34,181 nt of DNA, from the NCBI GenBank assembly GCA_031272205.1, contig JAISUH010000048.1:1-34181 (forward strand), written 5' to 3'. Source of the DNA: Dysgonamonadaceae bacterium. GTDB lineage: Bacteria; Bacteroidota; Bacteroidia; Bacteroidales; Dysgonomonadaceae. Shown one piece after another: positions 9,089 to 17,393 of the stretch. Made by a program: the position numbers and the translations under genes. The stretch's first letter is position 1. Each line of letters starts with the position of its first letter. The notes beneath the pieces were generated by a model. That model did no database searches and had not been told where the DNA came from. It was given only the letters and a program-made list of their open reading frames with translations.

Positions 9089-11614
9089 ATGTTCAATAAG
9101 ATAGCGTTACTTCTTCTGATTTTCAGTTTTCAATTTTCAGTTTTCAATTCTTCGGCTCAGGGCTATACGCCCGAAACGCTGCAATCTTTGGCGGAAAAGT
9201 TCGAAAAACCGTCGGATGAATACCGTCCGCAGGTGTGGTGGCACTGGCTGGGAAGCAATTTCAGCAAATCGGGTATCACCAAAGATTTGGAGGCTTGGAA
9301 GGAGGCGGGGATCGGCGGCGGCTGCATTTTTAACATCACATCATCGGTGCAGGAGTCGAATTATCCTATGGGCAACCTGCCGTTTCCCCATCAAACCTTC
9401 CGCAGTCCGGCCTATTGGGAGGCTGTTGAACACACGATGAAAGAGGCGAAACGCCTCGGTCTGACAATGGGTTTGCACGGTACACCCGGCTATTCCACTA
9501 CCGGAGGGCCGTGGATTGACGAAGAACGCGGTATGAAAGCATTGATCAGCAGTCAAATACGGATCGAAGGCGGAAAAGCGATTGATATCGCACTGCCGAA
9601 ACCGGAATTGCCCGACTTTACAACCTATGAAAGCAAATATATTGTTGATTACAAGCCTTCTAAGGCGCACTTGTATTGGGATATCACCGTCATGGCTGTC
9701 CCCGACAGAGCCGACGTCGGTATCGAAGATGTTGTGGAATTGAAGTCCTTTACCGATTCGGAGGGGCATTTAAGATGGGATGCACCCGACGGGAAATGGG
9801 TTGTTTACCGCTACGGTTACGCGCCTACAATGGCGCCGCCGCATCCTGTGCCCGACGATATTATGGGCAAGGTGTTGGAAGTGGATAAAATGAGCCGCGA
9901 GGACAATATCTATCATTGGCAGCAGTTGCTTGACCCTCTTAAAGAGCATATCGGCAGTTATTTCGGCAATACTTTCCGCTACGTTTGGGTGGACAGTTAC
10001 GAGTCGGGTTACCAAAATTGGACGCCTAAATTTCGCGAAGAATTTATCGAAATAAAGGGTTATGACCCGCTTCCGTGGGTAACTTTATACCAGTACAAAA
10101 ACAAACAGACCTTGCAAACGCATTTCTCGGCGGACGATTTTGAGGGTAGTCGTTTTAAAAGTAATTTACCTGAATTTCAGGTGTTTTGTAAAGATTACGA
10201 TGATGTGGTGAGGCGGCTTTTCATGGATAATGGTTTTGCTGTGGCGAAAGAGATGTTGCACAAATACGGCTTGAAACTTTATTGGGAGCCTTATTGGGGA
10301 CCATTCAGCACCTACGAAGGCTCTGCGATGGCCGATGTGCCGGTGGATGAGTTCTGGAGCGGCAGCAACGCCGCCGACACGATATGGGTAAACCGTTCCA
10401 TTATGCGGGCGGCTGTAGAGTATGACAAACGGATTATCGGCGCCGAAGCCTTCACCGGCGCTCCTTCGTTAAGCCGCTACACCGAAGACCCCGCTTTCCT
10501 GAAAAACAAGGCCGACGGCGGCTTTGCAAGTGGAAAAAACCTGTTTTTTCTGCATCATTGGGTGCATCAGCCCTTCGACGACCGCTACCAGCCCGGACTG
10601 GGAATGGGTTGGTGGGGAACGCATTTCAGCCGTTTTCAGACGTGGTTCGAGCCGGGCAAAGCCTTCTTTACCTATCTTGCCCGCTGTCAGATGCTTTTGC
10701 AACAGGGCGATTACGTGCCGAACAACAGTTACAGCGAATATTTCACTCACCGCCGACTGCCCGAAGGAGAGCTGTTTTTCGTGCTCAATACGGCGGATGT
10801 CCCGCAAAAAACATACACCTTCGCCGTAGAAAATGTATCGAGCGTGGAACTTTGGGACGCTTACGGCGGAAATATTACCCGATCGGCGCACTGGCGCAAG
10901 CAGGGCGGCAAAGTTGAGGTTGATTTGAATTTGGAAAAAAATCAATCGATGTTCGTTGTTTTTCCCAATCATGCGACCAACTACCGAAAACTTACGGAAA
11001 AAACGGTCGTCGCCGAAGAGGCAATAGATTACAAAGTCGTGTGGGACGTAACTTTTGAACCGAAACTCGGCAAAACTTTCAAGCGCAAATTCAAGCAACT
11101 GACCGATTGGAGCAAAAGCACCGACCCGAAAATCAAATATTTCTCCGGCACAGCCAAATACGAAACCACTTTCCATTCTCAATTTTCAATTGACTCCAGC
11201 CGAATGTCGTTTCTCAATTTTCGATTTATCTTGGATTTGGGTGAATTGGAGGATATTGCCGAAGTGGAAATCAATGGCGAAAAAGTAGGTGTTCTTTGGG
11301 CGCCGCCTTATAAAATTGATATAACTGATAGGATTAAAGAAGGAAAGAATAAACTTGCGATTTACGTAACGAACAACTGGGCTAACCGTTTGATTGGCGA
11401 TGAGCAGTATCCCGCCGATTTTGAATGGGGTAACGACCGCGGCGAAGACGGCAGGGCAATGAAAACGTTCCCCGACTGGTTTGTGAACAATACGCCCCGT
11501 CCCGAAAAAGGTCGCAAAACCTTCAACGTCTGGTATTATTACCGCAAAAATTCGCCTTTACAACCCGCCGGACTATTCGGGGATGTCAGGCTGATAATAA
11601 AAACTTATGAATGA
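9089..11614 (+). CDS. GH106 alpha-L-rhamnosidase A (compact form)
   Basis: This 841-residue enzyme should remove terminal alpha-L-rhamnose in the periplasm. The signal peptide is residues 1-24, ending SSAQ. GH106 marks: VWWHWLGSNFSKSGITKDLE near 48, HGTPGYSTTGGPWI, WVDSYESGYQNW (Glu305), EPYWGPFSTYEG and AEAFTGAPS (Glu453). The Glu residues of DSYE and AEAFTG are shared by all three GH106 proteins here and are my candidates for the catalytic pair. The C-terminus is a jelly-roll domain (VEINGEKVGVLWAPPYKIDI). After LLQQG the chain passes directly to FFVLNTAD, so the GATase-like module present in GH106 C is absent. Heptanucleotide repeats are translated in the signal peptide (9121-9148) and in the C-terminal domain (11176-11224). 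The stop overlaps the next gene's first ATG by 8 bp. Confidence 0.9.
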   Translation: MFNKIALLLLIFSFQFSVFNSSAQGYTPETLQSLAEKFEKPSDEYRPQVWWHWLGSNFSKSGITKDLEAWKEAGIGGGCIFNITSSVQESNYPMGNLPFPHQTFRSPAYWEAVEHTMKEAKRLGLTMGLHGTPGYSTTGGPWIDEERGMKALISSQIRIEGGKAIDIALPKPELPDFTTYESKYIVDYKPSKAHLYWDITVMAVPDRADVGIEDVVELKSFTDSEGHLRWDAPDGKWVVYRYGYAPTMAPPHPVPDDIMGKVLEVDKMSREDNIYHWQQLLDPLKEHIGSYFGNTFRYVWVDSYESGYQNWTPKFREEFIEIKGYDPLPWVTLYQYKNKQTLQTHFSADDFEGSRFKSNLPEFQVFCKDYDDVVRRLFMDNGFAVAKEMLHKYGLKLYWEPYWGPFSTYEGSAMADVPVDEFWSGSNAADTIWVNRSIMRAAVEYDKRIIGAEAFTGAPSLSRYTEDPAFLKNKADGGFASGKNLFFLHHWVHQPFDDRYQPGLGMGWWGTHFSRFQTWFEPGKAFFTYLARCQMLLQQGDYVPNNSYSEYFTHRRLPEGELFFVLNTADVPQKTYTFAVENVSSVELWDAYGGNITRSAHWRKQGGKVEVDLNLEKNQSMFVVFPNHATNYRKLTEKTVVAEEAIDYKVVWDVTFEPKLGKTFKRKFKQLTDWSKSTDPKIKYFSGTAKYETTFHSQFSIDSSRMSFLNFRFILDLGELEDIAEVEINGEKVGVLWAPPYKIDITDRIKEGKNKLAIYVTNNWANRLIGDEQYPADFEWGNDRGEDGRAMKTFPDWFVNNTPRPEKGRKTFNVWYYYRKNSPLQPAGLFGDVRLIIKTYE
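9121..9148. repeat. Four heptanucleotide repeats inside a signal peptide
   Basis: Four units, TTTCAGT, TTTCAAT, TTTCAGT and TTTCAAT, run end to end and encode part of the hydrophobic core of the GH106 A signal peptide. Related heptamers occur at 11176, 13156, 15100 and 29706-29807. Confidence 0.8.
11176..11224. repeat. Paired heptanucleotide repeats in the GH106 A C-terminal domain
   Basis: TTCTCAA + TTTTCAA (11176-11189) and TTCTCAA + TTTTCGA (11211-11224) flank a short unique stretch. They encode FHSQFS and FLNFRF between two strands of the C-terminal sandwich. The same place in GH106 B carries four such heptamers; GH106 C has none. Confidence 0.7.
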
Positions 11615-12965
11615 TATGAACCCTAAAAAAATGAATACAATACTTAGAATCAATATTTTAGCTGTCGTTGTTGTCTCGACATTAGATCTCTGTGCGCAAA
11701 ACGTGTCGATAGAAAACGCGATCATCAAGCATCAGGGCGTTTGCGATCCGCACATCCGCATTTTCAATGATACGGCATACCTGTTTTCGAGCCACGACTA
11801 CGGTAAAGGCGAGCCGATTTACCGGATGGACGACTGGCAAATATTCAAGTCGGCCGACCTTGTGAATTGGGAAAAAGTGTTCGTGCTGAAGCCCGAAGAT
11901 ACTTTTATCGGCGCGTGGAAAGAATGTTACGCTACCGATGCTGCCGAACGCGATGGCAAATATTACCTCTATTTTTCGCAGCAGCAAATTCAAACGGGGG
12001 TGGCCGTCGCCGACAGCCCCGACGGTCCTTACAAAGATGCGCTCGGCAAGCCTATTTTGCCTGCAAATCTCACGCCTACTGCCGATTACGACCCGCACGT
12101 TTTTATTGACGACGACGCGGCAAAAACGCCCTACCTGCTTTGGGGTTACACGGTTTTGGGGCAGGATTACTATATTGCCCGTCTGAACGATGATATGATT
12201 ACGCTTGCCGAAAAGCCGCGGAAAATCGATATCGGCAAGGCTTGGGAAAACGATGCCATCGCCCTGCACAAGCGCAACGGAATCTATTACCTTAATTCGC
12301 ATCAGGGCGAATATGCAACGGCCTCAACGATTTACGGCCCATACACCTACCGCGGGCAGGTTTCGAAACTGTGGCAAGACCACGGCAATTTTTTTACTTG
12401 GCACAACCAGACATTCTATTCTTACGGTGTGCGCGAGAATTGGGACGACCCTTTTTACCGCACTTCGAAAATCACTTATGCTTATTACAAGGACAATGGC
12501 GATATTGTGTTGGACGAATTTATTGCGAACGCTAATTATGGGGTGGGGCAGTACGATGCCCGCTGGGGTAAAATTCAGGCGGAATGGTTCTTTGCCGCTT
12601 CCGACGGGTTGTCCGTAAGCGAAAATGCAAGCGGTTTTGAAGTCAGGGGTATAAGCAACGGCTCGTATCTTATTTATCCCAAATTCAAGCATTTTGCAGA
12701 AAATCCAAGACTAACTTTTTGTGTGTCTTTTGCTGACGTTAGAAAAGAATACACGGTGGGGACAATAGAAATACGGCAAAATTCACATAGAGGGAGACTG
12801 CTCGGCAAATGCAAAATCAAGAGTGTCAGCGACCGAAACACGAACAACGTTTTTTCCTGCAAACTAAAATTGCAGCCGCAGGAAACCGATATTTGCCTTG
12901 TTTTTAAAGGCAAGGGCGGCGGATTGATGCGATTGGACTGGTTTGAGTTCACGGCGGAGGAATAA
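11607..12965 (+). CDS. GH43 family glycosidase with C-terminal CBM6-like domain
   Basis: GH43 enzymes are five-bladed beta-propeller alpha-L-arabinofuranosidases, beta-xylosidases or galactanases. Numbered from ATG 11607 (452 residues), the three expected acids are visible: Asp47 in CDPHIRIF (base), Asp162 in DYDPHVF (pKa modulator) and Glu214 in WENDAIAL (acid). QIFKSADLVNWE is a typical GH43 blade motif. Residues from about 330 to 452, ending in GLMRLDWFEF, resemble a CBM6 beta-sandwich. Alternative starts at 11616 and 11631 also give a signal peptide ending LDLCAQ; 11631 gives the shortest n-region. The first ATG overlaps the GH106 A stop, suggesting translational coupling. Subfamily and substrate are not resolved. 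Confidence 0.85.
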   Translation: MNDMNPKKMNTILRINILAVVVVSTLDLCAQNVSIENAIIKHQGVCDPHIRIFNDTAYLFSSHDYGKGEPIYRMDDWQIFKSADLVNWEKVFVLKPEDTFIGAWKECYATDAAERDGKYYLYFSQQQIQTGVAVADSPDGPYKDALGKPILPANLTPTADYDPHVFIDDDAAKTPYLLWGYTVLGQDYYIARLNDDMITLAEKPRKIDIGKAWENDAIALHKRNGIYYLNSHQGEYATASTIYGPYTYRGQVSKLWQDHGNFFTWHNQTFYSYGVRENWDDPFYRTSKITYAYYKDNGDIVLDEFIANANYGVGQYDARWGKIQAEWFFAASDGLSVSENASGFEVRGISNGSYLIYPKFKHFAENPRLTFCVSFADVRKEYTVGTIEIRQNSHRGRLLGKCKIKSVSDRNTNNVFSCKLKLQPQETDICLVFKGKGGGLMRLDWFEFTAEE

Positions 12966-12977
12966 AACCTTTGGGTT

Positions 12978-13008
12978 TTTGAAATAAAAAATATAATTTG
13001 TATTTTTG
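12978..13008 (+). promoter_or_regulatory. Consensus Bacteroidota promoter before GH106 B
   Basis: TTTG (12978-12981), a 19-bp spacer and TATTTTTG (13001-13008) match the TTTG-N19-TAnnTTTG consensus exactly. It would start transcription near 13015, giving a leader of about 100 nt before the ATG at 13115. A small 6-bp hairpin (AAAACC 12964-12969 / GGTTTT 12974-12979) abuts it and may weakly terminate upstream transcription. Confidence 0.7.
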
Positions 13009-13114
13009 TAAAAACATAGAAATTTTGCAGAATTTAAGGTAAAAAGGGGTTAATACTCATTCTGCCGCAAACTATAAATAAAGAAAGAAAATCAAAAAAC
13101 ATAAACACTCTAAT

Positions 13115-15508
13115 ATGATGAAGACCAAATTTTTGGCAATCCTGCTCGTTTTTATTTTTCAACATTCCACATTCCACAGTTTTTCACAACAGTATAAACC
13201 CGAAACGCCTGAAACACTTGCAGCACAGTTTGTTGGGCAACCCGACGATGCTTACAAACCGGGCGTTTTTTGGCATTGGCTCGGTACAATGTACAACCGC
13301 GATGGCATCGCCAAAGACCTCGAAACGATGAAAGCGGTTGGCCTGAACAGCGCATTTATCTTCAATGCTCCGCTCTGGCTCGACCCCGAAAAAACGCTTT
13401 ATCCGCAAAACACCTACCGTAGCGAGGCCTACTGGGATGCGCTCGAATTTGCTTTCGCCGAAGCCCAAAGGCTGAAAATGGAAATAGGCCTGCACAACTG
13501 CCCCGGCTGGTCAACTACCGGCGGCCCATGGATCAATCCCGATACCGACGGAATGAAAGCGGCGACGTTCAGCACCATCAAGGTTCCCGGCGGGAAGAAA
13601 ATACATATCGAATTGCCCTTGCCGAAAGGCGATTTCTACAAGGATGTGGCTGTTTTTGCGGCCGAAGGCGACAAAATAATCGACGTAACAAGCTGTTTCT
13701 CAAGCGGCATATTGAATTGGGACGCTCCTCAGGGCGAATGGACGATTTACCGCTTCGGATATTTCAGTACGATGCAAAACACGCATCCAACGCCTGAAGA
13801 GGTGCAAAAAACCTCGTTTGAGGCCGACAAGATGAGCGTTGAGGCAACCGTAAAACATTGGAATAATATGCTAAAACCGCTCACAGAGCGGTTTAAACAA
13901 TATATCGGACATTCGTTCAATTATATCTGGATCGACAGTTACGAGGCTTGGGGACAAAGCTGGACGCCCGATTTCCGCGAGAAATTTATCGCGATGAAGG
14001 GATATGACCCTGTTCCTCAAATCATCAGGGCTTATCAACGGGGCGACAATGTTTTGGACGAAGGGACGAAAGGTCTGAAAATTGATGGCAGAGCCTTCCA
14101 ACCGGAATCGCAAGTTTTTCTTGCCGATTACAAAGATGTTGCAAATCGTTTGTTCCAGAATTGCTGGCGTTTGGGCGCCGAAATGGTTCGTGCGGCAGGA
14201 TTTAAATTAATCTGGGAGCCCTACGGCAGCATTATTGACGCGCCTTTCGATATGAAAGAAGCGGAAAGCATTCCCGATATTCCGGCGACAGAATTTTGGC
14301 TGCACAGCCATGCACCCTCCGGAGGAGGCGATTTTGCACCGTCTGCAGCGCGTTACAACAAAAGAATAGTGGCAGCCGAGGCCTTTACGGGAATGGAATC
14401 GACATCGTGGTTTAACGAGACGCCCGCAATGCTCAAACGCCCTGCTGATATGGCTTTCTCTTACGGTGTCAATATGTTCGTCCTTCATTCATGGGCGCTC
14501 GATCCGTTGCCCGACAAATATCAACCGGGTTGGGCTTTTGCGCATTACGGTACGCATTTTGGCCGCAATCAGACTTGGCACAAGCCCTCAAAAGCGCTTT
14601 TCGACTATTTTTCGCGCTGCCAGATGCTTTTGCAGCAGGGTACTTTTGTTGGGAGGACAGAAAACGTGTTGCACCGCTCAACTCCCGATGCGGAGATATT
14701 TTTTATCCGCAATGCCGGACATGCGGCGGTCGATAAAGAGTTTGAATTTCCGACCGTCAAAGACCGCATTCCCGAACTTTGGGACGCCTACTTTGGAAAA
14801 ATCTCGCAGGCGGATTTTCGAAAAGCCGAAAATTCGATTTTCGTGAAAATTCATTTGGAAAAAGACGAATCGGTTTTTGTTGTTTTTCCTTCAAAACCGA
14901 CTGTCGGAGCGGAAAAAATCAAAACTCCGCAAACCGGAAAATCCATAGAGATTAAAGGCCATTGGAACGTTAAATTTGTTCCGAAAACCGGCGAAAAACC
15001 ATTCAATACAACCTTTAAAACATTGGTCGATTGGAGCAAAAATGCCGCCCCGCGCATCAAATACTTCTCAGGCACAGCCGTTTACGAAACAGTGTTTCAT
15101 TCTCAATTCTCAATGTTCAATTCTCAATTATTTTTGGATTTGGGTGAAGTCCGCGACCTTGCCGAAGTGGAAATCAACGGACAAAAGGTCGCTACGCTGT
15201 GGGTTACGCCTTTTAAAGTTGATGTTACAAAGTATCTGAAAAAAGGGAATAATACGATAAAAATCAGTGTTACAAATACTTGGCAAAATGCAATGATTGG
15301 CGACGAGCAATATCCTCGCGATTTTGAATGGGCTGTACGCGACTGGAACGGCTTACCGGCGATGACTGCGTTGCCCGATTGGGTACTGCACGACCAACCG
15401 CGCCCGGAGCCGCGCCGCAAGACATTTATCCCGTGGTTTTACTACGACAAAACGTCGCCGCTTGAGCCGTCTGGATTGATGGGGCCTGTGTCAATCAGTG
15501 AATATTAA
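13115..15508 (+). CDS. GH106 alpha-L-rhamnosidase B (compact form)
   Basis: This 797-residue periplasmic rhamnosidase is a paralogue of GH106 A with the same compact architecture. A second ATG at 13118 is equally possible as start. The signal peptide ends near SFSQQ and includes translated heptamers. Family motifs: VFWHWLGTMYNRDGIAKDLE, HNCPGWSTTGGPWI, WIDSYEAWGQSW (Glu277), WEPYGSIIDAP and AEAFTGMES (Glu422). The chain goes from LLQQG to FFIRNAGH with no GATase-like module. The C-terminal jelly roll contains FHSQFSMFNSQLFLDLGE, of which the first part is coded by four heptanucleotide repeats (15100-15127). It has its own consensus promoter and is followed by GH2 after 27 bp. It probably cuts a different rhamnosyl linkage from A; this is inference. 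Confidence 0.9.
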   Translation: MMKTKFLAILLVFIFQHSTFHSFSQQYKPETPETLAAQFVGQPDDAYKPGVFWHWLGTMYNRDGIAKDLETMKAVGLNSAFIFNAPLWLDPEKTLYPQNTYRSEAYWDALEFAFAEAQRLKMEIGLHNCPGWSTTGGPWINPDTDGMKAATFSTIKVPGGKKIHIELPLPKGDFYKDVAVFAAEGDKIIDVTSCFSSGILNWDAPQGEWTIYRFGYFSTMQNTHPTPEEVQKTSFEADKMSVEATVKHWNNMLKPLTERFKQYIGHSFNYIWIDSYEAWGQSWTPDFREKFIAMKGYDPVPQIIRAYQRGDNVLDEGTKGLKIDGRAFQPESQVFLADYKDVANRLFQNCWRLGAEMVRAAGFKLIWEPYGSIIDAPFDMKEAESIPDIPATEFWLHSHAPSGGGDFAPSAARYNKRIVAAEAFTGMESTSWFNETPAMLKRPADMAFSYGVNMFVLHSWALDPLPDKYQPGWAFAHYGTHFGRNQTWHKPSKALFDYFSRCQMLLQQGTFVGRTENVLHRSTPDAEIFFIRNAGHAAVDKEFEFPTVKDRIPELWDAYFGKISQADFRKAENSIFVKIHLEKDESVFVVFPSKPTVGAEKIKTPQTGKSIEIKGHWNVKFVPKTGEKPFNTTFKTLVDWSKNAAPRIKYFSGTAVYETVFHSQFSMFNSQLFLDLGEVRDLAEVEINGQKVATLWVTPFKVDVTKYLKKGNNTIKISVTNTWQNAMIGDEQYPRDFEWAVRDWNGLPAMTALPDWVLHDQPRPEPRRKTFIPWFYYDKTSPLEPSGLMGPVSISEY
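13156..13176. repeat. Heptanucleotide repeats in the GH106 B signal peptide
   Basis: Units TTTTCAA, CATTCCA and CATTCCA lie end to end in the signal-peptide coding region. They resemble the repeats in the equivalent region of GH106 A (9121-9148) but differ in sequence. Confidence 0.65.
15100..15127. repeat. Four heptanucleotide repeats in the GH106 B C-terminal domain
   Basis: TTCTCAA, TTCTCAA, TGTTCAA and TTCTCAA are contiguous and in frame with the gene. They occupy the same inter-strand position as the repeats at 11176-11224 in GH106 A. Confidence 0.8.
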
Positions 15509-15535
15509 CGATTTGAAAATCAAGTTGCTATTGTA

Positions 15536-17356
15536 ATGAAAAATTTTTTTACAGTTATTCTTATTGTTGTTACGACAAGTGCATCTGCTCAGTGGAAACC
15601 CGCGGGGGACAAAATAAAAACACTGTGGGCAGAGCAGATAGACCCCAAAAATGTGTTGCCGGAATACCCGCGTCCCCTGTTGGAACGGCCTGAGTGGAAA
15701 AATCTTAACGGACTGTGGAATTTTGCCGTTACTTCGCTGCAAGAGGCCCAACCTGCAACTTACGAAGGTCGGATATTGGTGCCTTTTGCCGTAGAATCGA
15801 GCCTTTCCGGCGTGCAACAGGCTGTAAACGATAAGCAACAAATGTGGTATAACCGCACATTCACCATTCCGAAACAATGGAAAAATAAACGGATATTATT
15901 GCATTTCGGCGCGGTAGATTGGAAAACGGAAATATTTGTAAATGATGTATTTATAGGAAGTCATACCGGAGGTTATTCCCCATTTAGTTTCGATATCACC
16001 CCTTTCCTCGTGCCGGGTGATAAACAGGAACTGACCGTGAAAGTGTGGGATCCTACCGACCGGTATTTTCAACCCCGCGGAAAGCAGGTGAGCAATCCTG
16101 CCAATATTGTTTATACGGCCGTATCGGGGATATGGCAAACCGTGTGGATGGAGCCGGTGGACGAAAAACACATTACGTCATTAAAAATTCTCCCTGATAT
16201 CGATAAAAGTGTTGTTTCGGTGAAGGTGAATGTCTGCAAGGCCTCACAGGATGATTATGTTGAGATTAAGTTGTTGAAAGAAGGGGCATTGGTGTCCGTA
16301 AAAAAAGTGGCGCTGGGAGATGATGCATTTGAAATACCCGTACCCGATGCGCAATTATGGTCTCCGGATTCGCCCTTCCTTTACGATCTCGAAGTTGCGC
16401 TTTTTAGCAAAGGCAAGCAGACCGATAAGGTGAAAAGTTATTGTGGAATGCGCAAAATTTCGATGTCCCGCGACGACAAGGGCGTTATGCGCCTGCAACT
16501 GAACAACAAAAATCTGTTCAACTTGGGTGTGTTGGATCAGGGTTGGTATCCCGATGGCTTATATACGGCCGCTACGGATGAAGCCTTGACTTCCGATATA
16601 CTGTTGCTTAAAAAGCTGGGATTTAATATGATACGCAAACACATCAAAGTAGAGCCCGCACGATGGTACACGCATTGCGACAGATTGGGGATTCTGGTGT
16701 GGCAGGATATGCCCAGCGGCGATAACAATTGGGGATACAGCGGCATAAACTATATGCGCGATTATTTGGATGACAAGGTTGTGAAAAACAATACCATAGC
16801 TCGCGACAATTATCGAAAAGAATGGAAAGAAATCATCGATAATCTGTATTCGTATCCCAGTATCGTGATGTGGATTCCGTTTAACGAGGGTTGGGGGCAG
16901 TTTGATACTGCGAATATGGCCGAATGGACGAAATCGTATGACTCTTCGCGGATACTGAATCCCGCTTCCGGAGGCAACTTTTATCATACCGGGGATGTGC
17001 TTGATATGCACCATTATCCCGAACCGGAAATGTTTCTTTATGACCCCGATAGGGTTAATGTATTGGGTGAATACGGCGGTATAGGATATGCCATAAAGGA
17101 ACATTTGTGGTCTCCTGACGATAATTTTGGCTATGAAAGCTTGCTTCAAAGTCCTAAAGAAGTAACAGACAAATACATAGACTTACTCCATATCTTGAAA
17201 TCCTTGGATAAATTCTCAGCCTCGGTTTATACACAGGTATCCGATGTGGAGCGCGAGGTAAACGGATTCGTAACATACGATAGAAAAGTAATTAAGATAG
17301 ACGAAACAGCCATTAGAAAGGCCAATCAGGATATAATCCGGCAATTTTCGGAATAG
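15536..17356 (+). CDS. GH2 family beta-glycosidase
   Basis: GH2 enzymes are retaining beta-galactosidases, beta-glucuronidases or beta-mannosidases. This 606-residue protein has a signal peptide (about 1-18, ending SASA), the N-terminal sugar-binding jelly roll (about 55-180, with MWYNRTFTIP and GGYSPFSFDIT), an immunoglobulin-like domain and a TIM barrel. The acid/base is Glu451 in PFNEGWGQFD and the nucleophile is very likely Glu512 in LGEYGG. The chain ends soon after the barrel, so it is a short GH2 without the extra domains of LacZ. It lies between two GH106 genes, 27 bp after B and 37 bp before C, and could act on galactose or glucuronate uncovered by rhamnose removal. Sugar specificity is not determinable from motifs alone. 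Confidence 0.9.
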   Translation: MKNFFTVILIVVTTSASAQWKPAGDKIKTLWAEQIDPKNVLPEYPRPLLERPEWKNLNGLWNFAVTSLQEAQPATYEGRILVPFAVESSLSGVQQAVNDKQQMWYNRTFTIPKQWKNKRILLHFGAVDWKTEIFVNDVFIGSHTGGYSPFSFDITPFLVPGDKQELTVKVWDPTDRYFQPRGKQVSNPANIVYTAVSGIWQTVWMEPVDEKHITSLKILPDIDKSVVSVKVNVCKASQDDYVEIKLLKEGALVSVKKVALGDDAFEIPVPDAQLWSPDSPFLYDLEVALFSKGKQTDKVKSYCGMRKISMSRDDKGVMRLQLNNKNLFNLGVLDQGWYPDGLYTAATDEALTSDILLLKKLGFNMIRKHIKVEPARWYTHCDRLGILVWQDMPSGDNNWGYSGINYMRDYLDDKVVKNNTIARDNYRKEWKEIIDNLYSYPSIVMWIPFNEGWGQFDTANMAEWTKSYDSSRILNPASGGNFYHTGDVLDMHHYPEPEMFLYDPDRVNVLGEYGGIGYAIKEHLWSPDDNFGYESLLQSPKEVTDKYIDLLHILKSLDKFSASVYTQVSDVEREVNGFVTYDRKVIKIDETAIRKANQDIIRQFSE

Positions 17357-17393
17357 AAAGGCACAGATAGACAGTGATAATAACGGTGTGAAT

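Noticed and set aside
13009-13114. Small gene or RNA between GH43 and GH106 B
   Set aside because: The stretch is AT-rich leader sequence after a consensus promoter with no open frame or stable structure that I can support.
17388-17393. GTG start for GH106 C
   Set aside because: ATG 17394 gives a complete lipoprotein signal.
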